Shown: piece after piece, positions 6,985 through 14,830 of the stretch
Layout: the number at the start of each line of letters is the position of its first letter
Numbering within the stretch: the stretch's first letter is position 1
DNA from: Clostridia bacterium
GTDB lineage: Bacteria; Bacillota; Clostridia; Christensenellales; Aristaeellaceae
Direction of reading: 5' to 3'
Assembly: GCA_016295665.1 (NCBI GenBank)
Contig: JAEDKS010000038.1
Coordinates: 1-16,845, forward strand
Length of the DNA: 16,845 bases
Notes under the pieces: model-generated
What the model was told of the DNA's origin: nothing
The model's database searches: none
Seen by the model: only the letters and a program-made list of their open reading frames with translations
Translations under genes and position numbers: made by a program

Positions 6985-7527
6985 ATGGATATCGGCGAGA
7001 AGCTGCGGCAGCTGCGGCAGCAGCGCGGGCTGACGCAGGAGGAGATGGCGGACCGGTGTGAGCTGAGCAAGGGCTTCATCAGCCAGGTGGAGCGCAATCT
7101 GGCCTCGCCCTCCATAGCCACGCTGACGGATATGCTGGAGTGCCTGGGGGTGTCGCTGGCGTCGTTCTTTAACGACAAGAGCGATGAGAAGATCGTCTTT
7201 ACCCCGCAGGATATGTTCGAGAAGGTGGACGAGGAGCAGCTGCGCGGCTCGGTCACCTGGCTGATTCCGGACGCGCAGAAAAACGAGATGGAGCCGATTC
7301 TCATGGACATCGGCGAGGGCGGGGAGAGCAGTCCGCTGCCGCCCTCGGAGGGGGAGGAATTCGGCTATGTGCTCTCGGGCAGCGTGTATCTGGTGATGGG
7401 GGAGAAGAAAACCCGGGTCAAGACGGGGTGCTCCTTCTGCATCCATCCCCGGGAGCCCCACTACCTGAAGAATGCCGGAAAATCCCGGGCGCGGGTGCTG
7501 TGGGTATCCACGCCGCCCAGCTTTTGA
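6985..7527 (+). CDS. XRE-family regulator with C-terminal cupin domain (PuuR-like)
   Basis: This 180-residue protein joins an XRE-type helix-turn-helix (about residues 3-62, with LTQEEMADRCELSKGFISQVE) to a small cupin domain (about 105-175, with GYVLSGSVYLVMG and HPREPHYLKN). The same design is seen in E. coli PuuR and in regulators next to many clostridial pot operons, where the cupin is thought to sense a small molecule, here probably a polyamine. The ATG at 6985 has AAGGAGG (6968-6974) 10 nt upstream. The earlier in-frame ATG at 6946 abuts operator 3 and has no ribosome binding site. The gene is first in the operon and lies 47 nt before potA. Three palindromes in its leader suggest autoregulation. 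Whether it represses or activates is not visible. Confidence 0.9.
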   Translation: MDIGEKLRQLRQQRGLTQEEMADRCELSKGFISQVERNLASPSIATLTDMLECLGVSLASFFNDKSDEKIVFTPQDMFEKVDEEQLRGSVTWLIPDAQKNEMEPILMDIGEGGESSPLPPSEGEEFGYVLSGSVYLVMGEKKTRVKTGCSFCIHPREPHYLKNAGKSRARVLWVSTPPSF

Positions 7528-7574
7528 GCAGGAACCCAATCCCGCCGCAAGGCGACAGGAGGAGCGAGTGAGCC

Positions 7575-8648
7575 ATGGTGGAGCAAGAGCATCTGATTGA
7601 TCTGAAGCATATCTCCAAGGAATACGACGGCGTGACCGTGCTGGACGACATCAACCTGTACATCCGCCGGAAGGAGTTTGTGACGCTGCTGGGACCGTCG
7701 GGCTGCGGCAAGACCACGACGCTGCGCATCATCGGCGGCTTTGAGACGCCCACCACCGGCGAATTGCTCTTTGAGGGCAAGGAGATCAGCGCGCTGCCGC
7801 CCTACAAGCGCCGGGTGAACACGGTGTTCCAGAAGTACGCGCTGTTCCCCCACCTGAACGTGCATGACAACATCGCCTTCGGCCTGAAGCTGAAGAAGAT
7901 GAGCCGGGGCGAGATCGACAAGCGCGTGGATGCCATGCTGGAGCTGGTCAACCTGAAGGGCTACGGCAAGCGCCATGTGGACGCCCTCTCCGGCGGACAG
8001 CAGCAGCGCGTGGCCATCGCCCGCAGCCTGGTCAACGAGCCGGAGGTGCTGCTCCTGGACGAGCCCCTGGGCGCGCTGGATCTGAAGCTGCGCAAGGAGA
8101 TGCAGCTGGAGCTGAAGAGCATGCAGCAGCGGCTGGGCATCACCTTCCTGTACGTGACCCACGACCAGGAGGAGGCGCTGACTATGTCCGACACCATCGT
8201 CGTGATGCGGGACGGACACATCCTGCAGATCGGCGACCCAAAGCGCATCTATGACGAGCCCGCGAACGCCTTCGTGGCGGACTTCATCGGCGAGAGCAAC
8301 ATCCTGCGGGGCATGATGGTGCGGGACGAGCTGGTGGAGTTCGCGGGGCACCAGTTCCCGTGCGTGGACTTCGGCTTCGGCGAGAGGGCGCCGGTGGACG
8401 TGGTCATCCGCCCGGAGGACATCATGGTGGTGGGCGAGGACGTGGGCCAGCTGGTGGGCACCATCCAGAGCGTGCTGTTCAAGGGCGTGCACTATGAGAT
8501 GATGATCGACTGCGGTGAGGCCGTGTTCAAGGTGCATTCCACCTCCATGCAGCCCCAGGGCAGCCGGGTGGGCCTGTCCGTGGTGCCCTTCAACATCCAT
8601 ATCATGAAGCCCATGGAAACGCCTCTGCCGAAGGAGGAGGATGCCTGA
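7575..8648 (+). CDS. potA: Spermidine/putrescine importer ATP-binding protein PotA
   Basis: PotA is the cytoplasmic ATPase of the polyamine ABC importer. Its 357 residues show Walker A GPSGCGKT (40-47), Q-loop Q86, signature LSGGQ (138-142), Walker B LLLLDEP (to residue 164), D-loop GALD and H-loop H196 in VTHD. The C-terminal part after about residue 240 is a TOBE-type regulatory region, with VVIRPEDI. The length is normal for PotA. The ATG at 7575 follows AGGAGG at 7557-7562, a slightly long spacing of 12 nt, though GGAG at 7561-7564 is nearer. The stop codon shares one base with the potB start. Polyamine specificity is inferred from potB, potC and potD beside it. Confidence 0.95.
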   Translation: MVEQEHLIDLKHISKEYDGVTVLDDINLYIRRKEFVTLLGPSGCGKTTTLRIIGGFETPTTGELLFEGKEISALPPYKRRVNTVFQKYALFPHLNVHDNIAFGLKLKKMSRGEIDKRVDAMLELVNLKGYGKRHVDALSGGQQQRVAIARSLVNEPEVLLLDEPLGALDLKLRKEMQLELKSMQQRLGITFLYVTHDQEEALTMSDTIVVMRDGHILQIGDPKRIYDEPANAFVADFIGESNILRGMMVRDELVEFAGHQFPCVDFGFGERAPVDVVIRPEDIMVVGEDVGQLVGTIQSVLFKGVHYEMMIDCGEAVFKVHSTSMQPQGSRVGLSVVPFNIHIMKPMETPLPKEEDA

Positions 8649-9628
8649 TGCGGTTTGACGTCACGCTGCCCTGGTGGGCCTTTGCGCTGATGGGCGTGGG
8701 GCTGGCGCTGTTCGTGGGGCTGATCGTCATTTCGGTGCGGCGCAACCATGGGGTGAAGCGGAGCCTGTTCGCCTCGCCCTACGCGCTGTGGATCATCCTG
8801 TTCACGGTGCTGCCGGTCATCCTGATTGGCTACTATGCCTTCACCGACGCGTCCGGCGCCTTCACCCTGGACAACTTCCGTTCCTTCTGGGACTCCAACT
8901 ACGAGATGAAGAAGCTGGTGGGCGAGGAGTACGCCGCCGCCATTCCCCGGGGCACGGTCAGCGTGGACACGCTGGTGTACAGCCTGTGGATGGCGTTCCT
9001 GTGCACGGTCATCTGTCTGGCGCTGGGGTATCCGGCGGCGCTGTTCATGGCGGACCGGCAGATGAAGCTGGGCGCCACGCTGGTGGTGCTGTTCATCATC
9101 CCCATGTGGATGAACTTCCTGCTGCGCACCATCGCCTGGATGAGCCTGCTGGAGGACAACGGCCTCATCAACTCCCTGCTGCGGGCCCTGGGCTTTGGCG
9201 GAGTGCAGCTGATGTACAACTCCGGCGCGGTGCTGCTGGGCATGGTGTATAACTTCCTGCCCTTCATGGTGTTCCCGATCTACACCAGCCTGTCCAAGCA
9301 GGATCCGCGCCTGGCGGAGGCCGCGCAGGATCTGGGCTGCAACGAGTGGCGCACCTTGACCCGGGTCACCGTGCCGCTGTCCCTGCCGGGGGTGATCTCG
9401 GGCATCACCATGGTGTTCATGCCCTCGGTCACCACGTTCTTCATTCCGCGAATGCTGGGCGGCGGCAACACGATGATGTTCGGTGACCTGATCGAGGCCA
9501 AGTTCCTCACCGAGGGCAACTGGAACGGCGGCTCCGCGCTGTCCCTCATCATGATGGTGCTGATTCTGGTGTCCCTGTCGATTCTGCGCAAGGCTGACCC
9601 GAACGGGGAAGGAGGCGGACTGGCATGA
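8648..9628 (+). CDS. potB: Spermidine/putrescine importer permease PotB
   Basis: PotB is one of the two membrane subunits that form the polyamine channel. Its 326 residues carry the ABC-importer coupling loop, EAAQDLGCNEW followed by VTVPLSLPG (224-248), which docks onto PotA. The core begins at FASPYALWIILFTVLPVILIGYYAF (41-65), where PotB proteins usually start. Here an extra hydrophobic segment, about residues 8-30, precedes it, with a basic loop (RRNHGVKR). The start is well supported: AAGGAGGAGG (8631-8640) lies 7 nt before the ATG, which overlaps the potA stop by one base. The downstream end overlaps potC by 4 nt. The role of the added segment is unknown. Confidence 0.93.
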   Translation: MRFDVTLPWWAFALMGVGLALFVGLIVISVRRNHGVKRSLFASPYALWIILFTVLPVILIGYYAFTDASGAFTLDNFRSFWDSNYEMKKLVGEEYAAAIPRGTVSVDTLVYSLWMAFLCTVICLALGYPAALFMADRQMKLGATLVVLFIIPMWMNFLLRTIAWMSLLEDNGLINSLLRALGFGGVQLMYNSGAVLLGMVYNFLPFMVFPIYTSLSKQDPRLAEAAQDLGCNEWRTLTRVTVPLSLPGVISGITMVFMPSVTTFFIPRMLGGGNTMMFGDLIEAKFLTEGNWNGGSALSLIMMVLILVSLSILRKADPNGEGGGLA

Positions 9629-10395
9629 TGAAGAAATTCTTCAAGCGCTTCTATCTGGCGCTGGTGCTGATCTTCCTCTACGTGCCCATCGTGGTTTTGA
9701 TCGTGCAGTCCTTCAACGCGGGGCGGAGCCGTGCGAAGTGGGAGGGCTTCTCGGTGCAGGCGTACATCGACCTGTTCCAGAACACCGCCATCATGAACGC
9801 CCTGCAGGTCACGCTGTCCGTGGCGGTGCTGGCGATGGTGATCTCCACCATCCTGGGCACCCTGGCGGCCATCGGCATCCATGCCATGAAGAAGCGGCCC
9901 CAGGCGCTGATGATGACCATGACCACCCTGCCCAACACCATGCCGGACATCGTGACGGGCATCTCCCTGATGCTGCTGTTCATCTTCACAAAGGTGGATC
10001 GCGGCTACCTGACCATGCTGCTGGCGCACATCACCTTCGACACGCCCTACGTGATTCTGTCGGTGCTGCCCAAGCTGAAGCAGATGAACAAGCACACCTA
10101 CGAGGCGGCGCTGGATCTGGGCGCCACGCCCCTGTACGCGCTGCTGCACGTCATCATCCCGGAGTGCAAGCAGGGCATCCTGACGGGCGCGATGCTGGCC
10201 TTCACCCTGTCCCTGGACGACTTCACGGTCAGCTACTTCACCACCAGCCCTCTGGTGCAGAACCTGTCCACGCTGATCTACTCCGCCACCCGCCGCGGCA
10301 TCGACACGACCTACTACGCGCTGTCCGCGCTGATGTTCGTGGTGCTGCTGGTGCTGCTGATGATCGTGAATCACCGCACGGCGGAGAACAACTGA
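9625..10395 (+). CDS. potC: Spermidine/putrescine importer permease PotC
   Basis: PotC is the second channel subunit. Its 256 residues are of usual length. It has an N-terminal membrane segment (about 10-28), further membrane segments and the coupling loop EAALDLGATPLYALLHVIIPE (160-180), with the typical PotC stretch LDDFTVSYFTTSP after it (197-209). The start ATG overlaps the potB stop codon (9625-9628), with AAGGAGG at 9609-9615; a second ATG follows directly at 9628. The two permeases are therefore translationally coupled, as expected for subunits needed in equal amounts. Confidence 0.94.
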   Translation: MMKKFFKRFYLALVLIFLYVPIVVLIVQSFNAGRSRAKWEGFSVQAYIDLFQNTAIMNALQVTLSVAVLAMVISTILGTLAAIGIHAMKKRPQALMMTMTTLPNTMPDIVTGISLMLLFIFTKVDRGYLTMLLAHITFDTPYVILSVLPKLKQMNKHTYEAALDLGATPLYALLHVIIPECKQGILTGAMLAFTLSLDDFTVSYFTTSPLVQNLSTLIYSATRRGIDTTYYALSALMFVVLLVLLMIVNHRTAENN

Positions 10396-10400
10396 CCGGG

Positions 10401-10432
10401 TCGCCGGTCATCCCCATCGGTGCATCCGGCGA
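10401..10432 (+). other. Hairpin in the potC-potD gap
   Basis: The 88 nt between potC and potD contain TCGCCGG (10401-10407) and CCGGCGA (10426-10432), a perfect 7-bp stem with an 18-nt loop. No T-run follows. It could protect mRNA ends or tune the ratio of binding protein to permease. No convincing promoter is visible in the gap. Confidence 0.4.
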
Positions 10433-10483
10433 AAGCCGCTTTGCATAACAGCTTATTCAGAAACAAGGTAGGAGGAACGACTG

Positions 10484-11533
10484 ATGAAAAGGATTCTCGC
10501 CGCTCTTTTGGCCCTGTGCCTGCTGCTGCCCGCCGGGGCGATGGCGCAGGAGGTGGTCAATGTGTTCAACTGGGAGGACTACATTGACGAAAGCGTGCTC
10601 GAGCTGTTTGAGCAGGAAACCGGCATCCATGTGAACTATATGTGCTTCACCCAGAACGAGGACATGATCGTGCAGGTGGAGGCCAACCCCGGCGCGTTTG
10701 ACCTGGTGTTCCCCTCGGAGTACATGGTGGAGCGCCTGATGAACAAGGGGCTGCTGGCGGAGATCAACTATGACAACATCCCCAACTTCCAGTATATCGC
10801 CGACAATCTGAAGAACCCGTCCTACGATGCGAACAACGCCCACTCCGTGCCCTACATGTGGGGCACCCTGGGCATCCTGTACAACACCGAGCTGGTGGAC
10901 GATCCGGTGGAGTCCTGGGGCATCCTCTTTGAGGAGCAGTATCAGGAGAAGTACAGGAACAGCGTGTTCATGATGGACTCCCTGCGCGACGGCCTGGGCC
11001 TGGCGCTGCGCTATCTGGGCTACTCCATGAACTCGAACAATTTTGTGGAGCTCAACGCCGCCAAGGACCTGCTCATCGCCCAGAAGCAGTCCGGCGTGGT
11101 GAAGGCCTACCAGATGGACGAGATCAAGGACAAGATGGTTGCCGGTGAGGGTGCGCTGGCGGTGATGTACTCCGGCGACGCGCAGTACTCCATCGACCTG
11201 AACGACAAGCTGGCCTACGCGGTGCCCAGGGAGGGCAGCAACATCTGGGTGGACTGCATGGTGATTCCCCAGAGCGCGAAGAACAAGGAGAACGCCGAGA
11301 AGCTGATCGACTTCCTGTGCCGCCCCGACATCGCGCAGATGAACTGCGAGTACATCTGGTATTCGTCCCCGAACACCGCCGCCATCGAGCTGATGGGCGA
11401 GGAGTACACGGAGAACAGCGTCATGAATCCCGCCGAGGAGACCGTGGCGAACTGCGAGTACTACCACGACCTGGACGCCTCCGCGCAGGTGATCTGGAAC
11501 GCCCTGTGGCAGGAAGTGAAGAACGCAAAATAA
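10484..11533 (+). CDS. potD: Spermidine/putrescine-binding protein PotD
   Basis: PotD captures polyamines outside the membrane and delivers them to PotBC. Its 349 residues begin with a signal peptide (basic KR, hydrophobic 4-17, cleavage AMA-QEV after residue 21). The mature part starts VVNVFNWEDYI (24-34) and includes FDLVFPSEYMV (72-82). By eye alignment with E. coli PotD, the ligand residues W255, D257 and Y293 are kept, W229 is replaced by Tyr, and D168/E171 become Ser/Asp in MDSLRD. Spermidine versus putrescine cannot be decided. No lipobox cysteine is present, which is odd for a Gram-positive binding protein. AGGAGG (10470-10475) lies 8 nt before the ATG. The gene follows potC by 88 nt and ends at a terminator. 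Confidence 0.95.
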   Translation: MKRILAALLALCLLLPAGAMAQEVVNVFNWEDYIDESVLELFEQETGIHVNYMCFTQNEDMIVQVEANPGAFDLVFPSEYMVERLMNKGLLAEINYDNIPNFQYIADNLKNPSYDANNAHSVPYMWGTLGILYNTELVDDPVESWGILFEEQYQEKYRNSVFMMDSLRDGLGLALRYLGYSMNSNNFVELNAAKDLLIAQKQSGVVKAYQMDEIKDKMVAGEGALAVMYSGDAQYSIDLNDKLAYAVPREGSNIWVDCMVIPQSAKNKENAEKLIDFLCRPDIAQMNCEYIWYSSPNTAAIELMGEEYTENSVMNPAEETVANCEYYHDLDASAQVIWNALWQEVKNAK

Positions 11534-11550
11534 GACCAGGGACGCGGTCT

Positions 11551-11580
11551 GCCCTGTCGGTGAGAGCCGGCAGGGCTTTT
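11551..11580 (+). terminator. Intrinsic terminator of the pot operon
   Basis: GCCCTGTCGG (11551-11560) pairs with CCGGCAGGGC (11567-11576), ten pairs with one G-T, around a TGAGAG loop. TTTT and then CGT follow. The short T-run may allow some read-through into the phosphoesterase, which has no visible promoter of its own. Confidence 0.83.
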
Positions 11581-11608
11581 CGTCCCAATGGGAGGAGGGG
11601 GATTTTCC

Positions 11609-12856
11609 ATGCGAAGGCCGCTGCGTGTGCTGCTGAGCCTGCTGCTTGCCGCGCTGCTGCCCCTGGGGGCGGCTTGCGCGGAGGGATGCACCATCGTGCA
11701 TCTGTCCGACCTGCACTACCTGTCCCCGACGCTGACAGACGGCGGGGAGGCGTTCATGACCCTGCTGCGGGAGGGGGACGGCAAGGTCACCCACTACACC
11801 CCGCAGCTGCTGCGCGCCTTCATCGGGGAGATGCTGGCGCTTCGCCCGGACGCGGTGGTGGTGTCGGGCGACCTGACCATGAACGGCGCCCTGCAGAGCC
11901 ACCGGGAGCTGGCGTCCCAGCTGGAGGAGCTGGTGGACGCGGGCATTTCCGTGTTCGTGCTGCCGGGGAACCATGATCTGGCGAAGGGCGCCTACCGCTT
12001 CACGGAGGCAGGCGCGGTCATCGTCGAGGGCACCTCGGGGGAGGACTTCGCGGCGCTGTACGGGCGCTGCGGCTATGACGGGGCGCTGGCGCGGGATCCG
12101 GACACCTGGAGCTACACTGCGGAGGTGGTGCCCGGCGTGCGGCTGCTGCTGGTGGACGTGAACGCGGAGGGGATGGCCGGCAGCCTGACCCGTGCGCTGC
12201 TGGACTGGACGGAGGCACAGCTGCAGGAGGCGCAGGCGGCGGGCGATCTGGTCATCGGCATCAGCCACCAGAACCTGCTGGAGCACAACGAGCAGTTCAC
12301 CACGGACTACGTCATCGGCTACGCGCTGATGCTGCGCAGGCAGTGGGAGCGCTACGGCGTGCCGCTGCACCTGAGCGGTCACCTGCACATCCAGCACATC
12401 GCCCGGAGCAACGGCCTGACGGACATCGCGGCCTCGTCGCTGTCGGTGTGGCCCCTGCAGTACGGCATCGTGACGGTGGGGGAGGATGCCATCCGCTACG
12501 AGACCCATCCGGTGGACGTGTCCGCGTGGGCGGCGGAAAACGTGGTGGAGGACGCAAACCTGTTGGACTTTGACCGCTACGCCCGGGACTTCTTCGACCT
12601 GTGCAACCGCACCCGGCTGACGAAGCGGATGGCGGGCTGGGCGCTTCCGGACGAGGACAGACAGGCCATGCAGGCGCTGTTCCTGCGGCTGAACGCGCCG
12701 TACTTCGCGGGCAGGCCGCTGACGGGGCTGGACACATCGGAGCTGGCGCTGTGGGACAGCTACCTGCCCGAGTACCCCACCACGGCCTATCTGCACGCCA
12801 TGCTGCTCCACCCGGAGCAGGACAGCAACACGCTGCTGCTGCCCCTGTCCCGGTGA
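11609..12856 (+). CDS. Secreted calcineurin-like metallophosphoesterase
   Basis: This 415-residue enzyme probably hydrolyses phosphomono- or diesters outside the membrane. A signal peptide spans residues 1-24 (RRPLR, then a leucine-rich core; cleavage near ACA-EG). The two-metal site is complete: DLH (D34, H36), GDLTMNG (D88), GNHD (N121, H122), H220 in GISHQN, and GHLH (H258, H260). The region after about residue 310 is a separate C-terminal domain, rich in Tyr and Leu, that could match the C-terminal domain of class III cyclic nucleotide phosphodiesterases such as Listeria Lmo2642. That match is a guess. The ATG at 11609 is preferred because AGGAGG (11593-11598) lies 10 nt upstream; an in-frame ATG at 11588 sits before that site. 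Its substrate is unknown, and it is unrelated in detail to the tandem nucleotidase at the left end. Confidence 0.87.
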   Translation: MRRPLRVLLSLLLAALLPLGAACAEGCTIVHLSDLHYLSPTLTDGGEAFMTLLREGDGKVTHYTPQLLRAFIGEMLALRPDAVVVSGDLTMNGALQSHRELASQLEELVDAGISVFVLPGNHDLAKGAYRFTEAGAVIVEGTSGEDFAALYGRCGYDGALARDPDTWSYTAEVVPGVRLLLVDVNAEGMAGSLTRALLDWTEAQLQEAQAAGDLVIGISHQNLLEHNEQFTTDYVIGYALMLRRQWERYGVPLHLSGHLHIQHIARSNGLTDIAASSLSVWPLQYGIVTVGEDAIRYETHPVDVSAWAAENVVEDANLLDFDRYARDFFDLCNRTRLTKRMAGWALPDEDRQAMQALFLRLNAPYFAGRPLTGLDTSELALWDSYLPEYPTTAYLHAMLLHPEQDSNTLLLPLSR

Positions 12857-12898
12857 GCGGCGGGCGGGGCGCTGGAAGAAAAAAACGTTCGGAATCGG

Positions 12899-12927
12899 TT
12901 GACCATCCTTCGCCAAAATGATAGGAT
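12899..12927 (+). promoter_or_regulatory. Promoter of the radical SAM-RNase G-miaB operon
   Basis: TTGACC (12899-12904) and TAGGAT (12922-12927) are separated by 17 nt. The start would be near 12934, giving a 43-nt leader that ends in the strong ribosome binding site TAAGGAGG (12961-12968). Confidence 0.72.
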
Positions 12928-12976
12928 ATACCCTGGTGGATTGTGAAATGATCCGCTTGTTAAGGAGGCGCTTTTT

Positions 12977-14830
12977 TTGAACGTCAACGCCGGAAAGATC
13001 GAGGCCATGCTGGAGAAGGTCCAGAAGGCCTCCCGCTATACGGGCGGAGAGATGAACACCGCCATCAAGCCCTGGGAGGAGGCGGAATTGCACTTCGCGT
13101 TCTGCTTCCCGGACACCTACGAGGTGGCCATGTCCCACCTGGGCATGAAGATTCTCTACGCGCTCATCAACGACCAGCCCTGGTCCACCTGCGAGCGGGT
13201 GTGCATGCCGTGGATTGACATGAAGGCCCTGATGGAGCAGGAGCAGGTGCCGCTGTTCTCGCTGGAGAGCCGCACGCCGCTGTGCGACTTCGAGGTGGTG
13301 GGCTTCACCCTGCAGTACGAGATGAGCTATTCCAACATCCTTGCCATGCTGAAGCTGGGCGGCATCCCCCTGCTGCGGGAGGAGCGCAAGCGGGATGACC
13401 CCATCGTGGTGGCGGGCGGCCCCTGCGCGTTCAACCCGGAGCCCCTCGCGGACTTCATCGACGCGTTCATGATCGGCGATGGCGAGGAGGTCATGCTGGA
13501 GCTGAACCAGGTGATCCGGGACTGGAAGCGGAGCGGCGCGCCCCGCATCGAGTGCCTGAAGAAGCTGGCGGGGCTGCGGGGCGTGTACGTGCCCGCGCTC
13601 TACGACGTGACCTATCACGAGGACGGCACCATCGCCTCCTTCACGCCCAATTGCCCCGAGGCGCCGGAGAAGGTGCTCAAGTGCATCGTCACCGATCTGG
13701 ACAGCGCCTTCTATCCCAGGGACATCCCGGTGCCCTACACCGAGATCATCCATGACCGCATCATGCTGGAGGTCATGCGCGGCTGCACCCGGGGCTGCCG
13801 GTTCTGTCAGGCGGGCATGATCTACCGCCCGGTGCGGGAGCGCGGGCTGAAGCGGCTGGTGGAGCTGGCGGATTCGCTGGAGAAGTCCACGGGCTATGAG
13901 GAGATCAGCCTGTCGAGCCTGTCCACCGGCGACTACACCTGCCTGCCGGAGCTGATCCGTCAGTTGATGAAGGATCTGGAGAAGGAGCGGGTGCACATCT
14001 CCCTGCCGTCCCTGCGGCTGGACAGCGTGCTGAAGGAGTCCCTGTCGGAGACGCAGAAGGAGCGCAAGACCAGCCTGACCTTCGCGCCGGAGGCGGGCAC
14101 CCAGCGCCTGCGGGACGTGATCAACAAGGGCGTCACCGAGGATGACCTGATGGAAAAGACCCGGGATGCCTTCGAGAACGGCTGGAGCAGCGTGAAGCTG
14201 TACTTCATGATCGGCCTGCCCACGGAAACCACGGCGGATCTGGACGGCATCGCCGATCTGGCCCGGAAGGTGGTGGCGGCGTACTTCTCGGTGCCCAAGG
14301 GTCAGCGGGCCAAGGGCCTGCGGGTGACCTGCTCGGCGTCGTCCTTCGTGCCCAAGCCCTTCACGCCCTTCCAGTGGGAGCCCCAGGACACCCAGGCCAT
14401 GCTCATGGAGAAGCAGGCTCACCTGCGGCAGGAGATGGCCCAGATCAAGGGCGTGAACTTCAACTATCATGAGTCCGGCCTGTCCTTCCTGGAGGCATGC
14501 TTCTCCCGGGGCGACAGGCGGCTGGGCAAGGTGCTGCTGCGGGCCTTCGAGAAGGGCTGCTACCTGGACGGCTGGAGCGAGGTGTTCTCCTTTGAAAAGT
14601 GGATGGACGCCTTCCGGGAGACCGGCGTTGACCCGGACTTCTACGCCCATCGCCGCCGGGGCCGGGACGAGATTCTGCCCTGGGACTTCGTGGACAGCGG
14701 CATCAGCAAGGAGTTCCTGTGGCGGGAGAAGGAGAAGGCGGAGCAGGGCCTCGTGACCCGGGACTGCCGTCAGGGCTGCAACGGCTGCGGCCTGCACCGA
14801 TTCAAGGGGGTGTGCAAGTTTTGCGGATGA
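12977..14830 (+). CDS. TIGR03960-type radical SAM protein, TTG start
   Basis: This 617-residue protein belongs to the radical SAM family that sits beside DUF2344 in Clostridia and other lineages; its reaction is not known to me. The N-terminal third (about 1-190) resembles a cobalamin-binding fold but lacks a DxHxxG cobalamin motif, with DTYEVAMSHLG at that place. The radical SAM core starts at CTRGCRFC, with cluster ligands C270, C274 and C277. A C-terminal cysteine group follows, C597-x3-C601-x2-C604 and C613-x2-C616, which could bind a second metal centre. The TTG at 12977 is chosen because TAAGGAGG lies 8 nt upstream; the first ATG, at 13007, would drop ten residues and lacks a site. The stop overlaps the next start (ATGA). 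A role in RNA or ribosome modification is suggested only by its neighbours. Confidence 0.9.
   Translation: MNVNAGKIEAMLEKVQKASRYTGGEMNTAIKPWEEAELHFAFCFPDTYEVAMSHLGMKILYALINDQPWSTCERVCMPWIDMKALMEQEQVPLFSLESRTPLCDFEVVGFTLQYEMSYSNILAMLKLGGIPLLREERKRDDPIVVAGGPCAFNPEPLADFIDAFMIGDGEEVMLELNQVIRDWKRSGAPRIECLKKLAGLRGVYVPALYDVTYHEDGTIASFTPNCPEAPEKVLKCIVTDLDSAFYPRDIPVPYTEIIHDRIMLEVMRGCTRGCRFCQAGMIYRPVRERGLKRLVELADSLEKSTGYEEISLSSLSTGDYTCLPELIRQLMKDLEKERVHISLPSLRLDSVLKESLSETQKERKTSLTFAPEAGTQRLRDVINKGVTEDDLMEKTRDAFENGWSSVKLYFMIGLPTETTADLDGIADLARKVVAAYFSVPKGQRAKGLRVTCSASSFVPKPFTPFQWEPQDTQAMLMEKQAHLRQEMAQIKGVNFNYHESGLSFLEACFSRGDRRLGKVLLRAFEKGCYLDGWSEVFSFEKWMDAFRETGVDPDFYAHRRRGRDEILPWDFVDSGISKEFLWREKEKAEQGLVTRDCRQGCNGCGLHRFKGVCKFCG

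Noticed and set aside
11588..11608. Longer form of the phosphoesterase starting at the ATG at 11588
   Set aside because: It would place Gly-rich residues before the signal peptide and would lie upstream of the AGGAGG that serves the ATG at 11609.
10457..14797. A 4.3-kb open frame on the - strand opposite potD, the phosphoesterase and the radical SAM gene
   Set aside because: It is antisense to three well-supported genes, is rich in His, Gln, Arg and Leu without domains, and is the mirror image expected from GC-rich codon use. Similar - strand frames at 7461-8600, 9280-10374 and 15159-16670 are rejected for the same reason.
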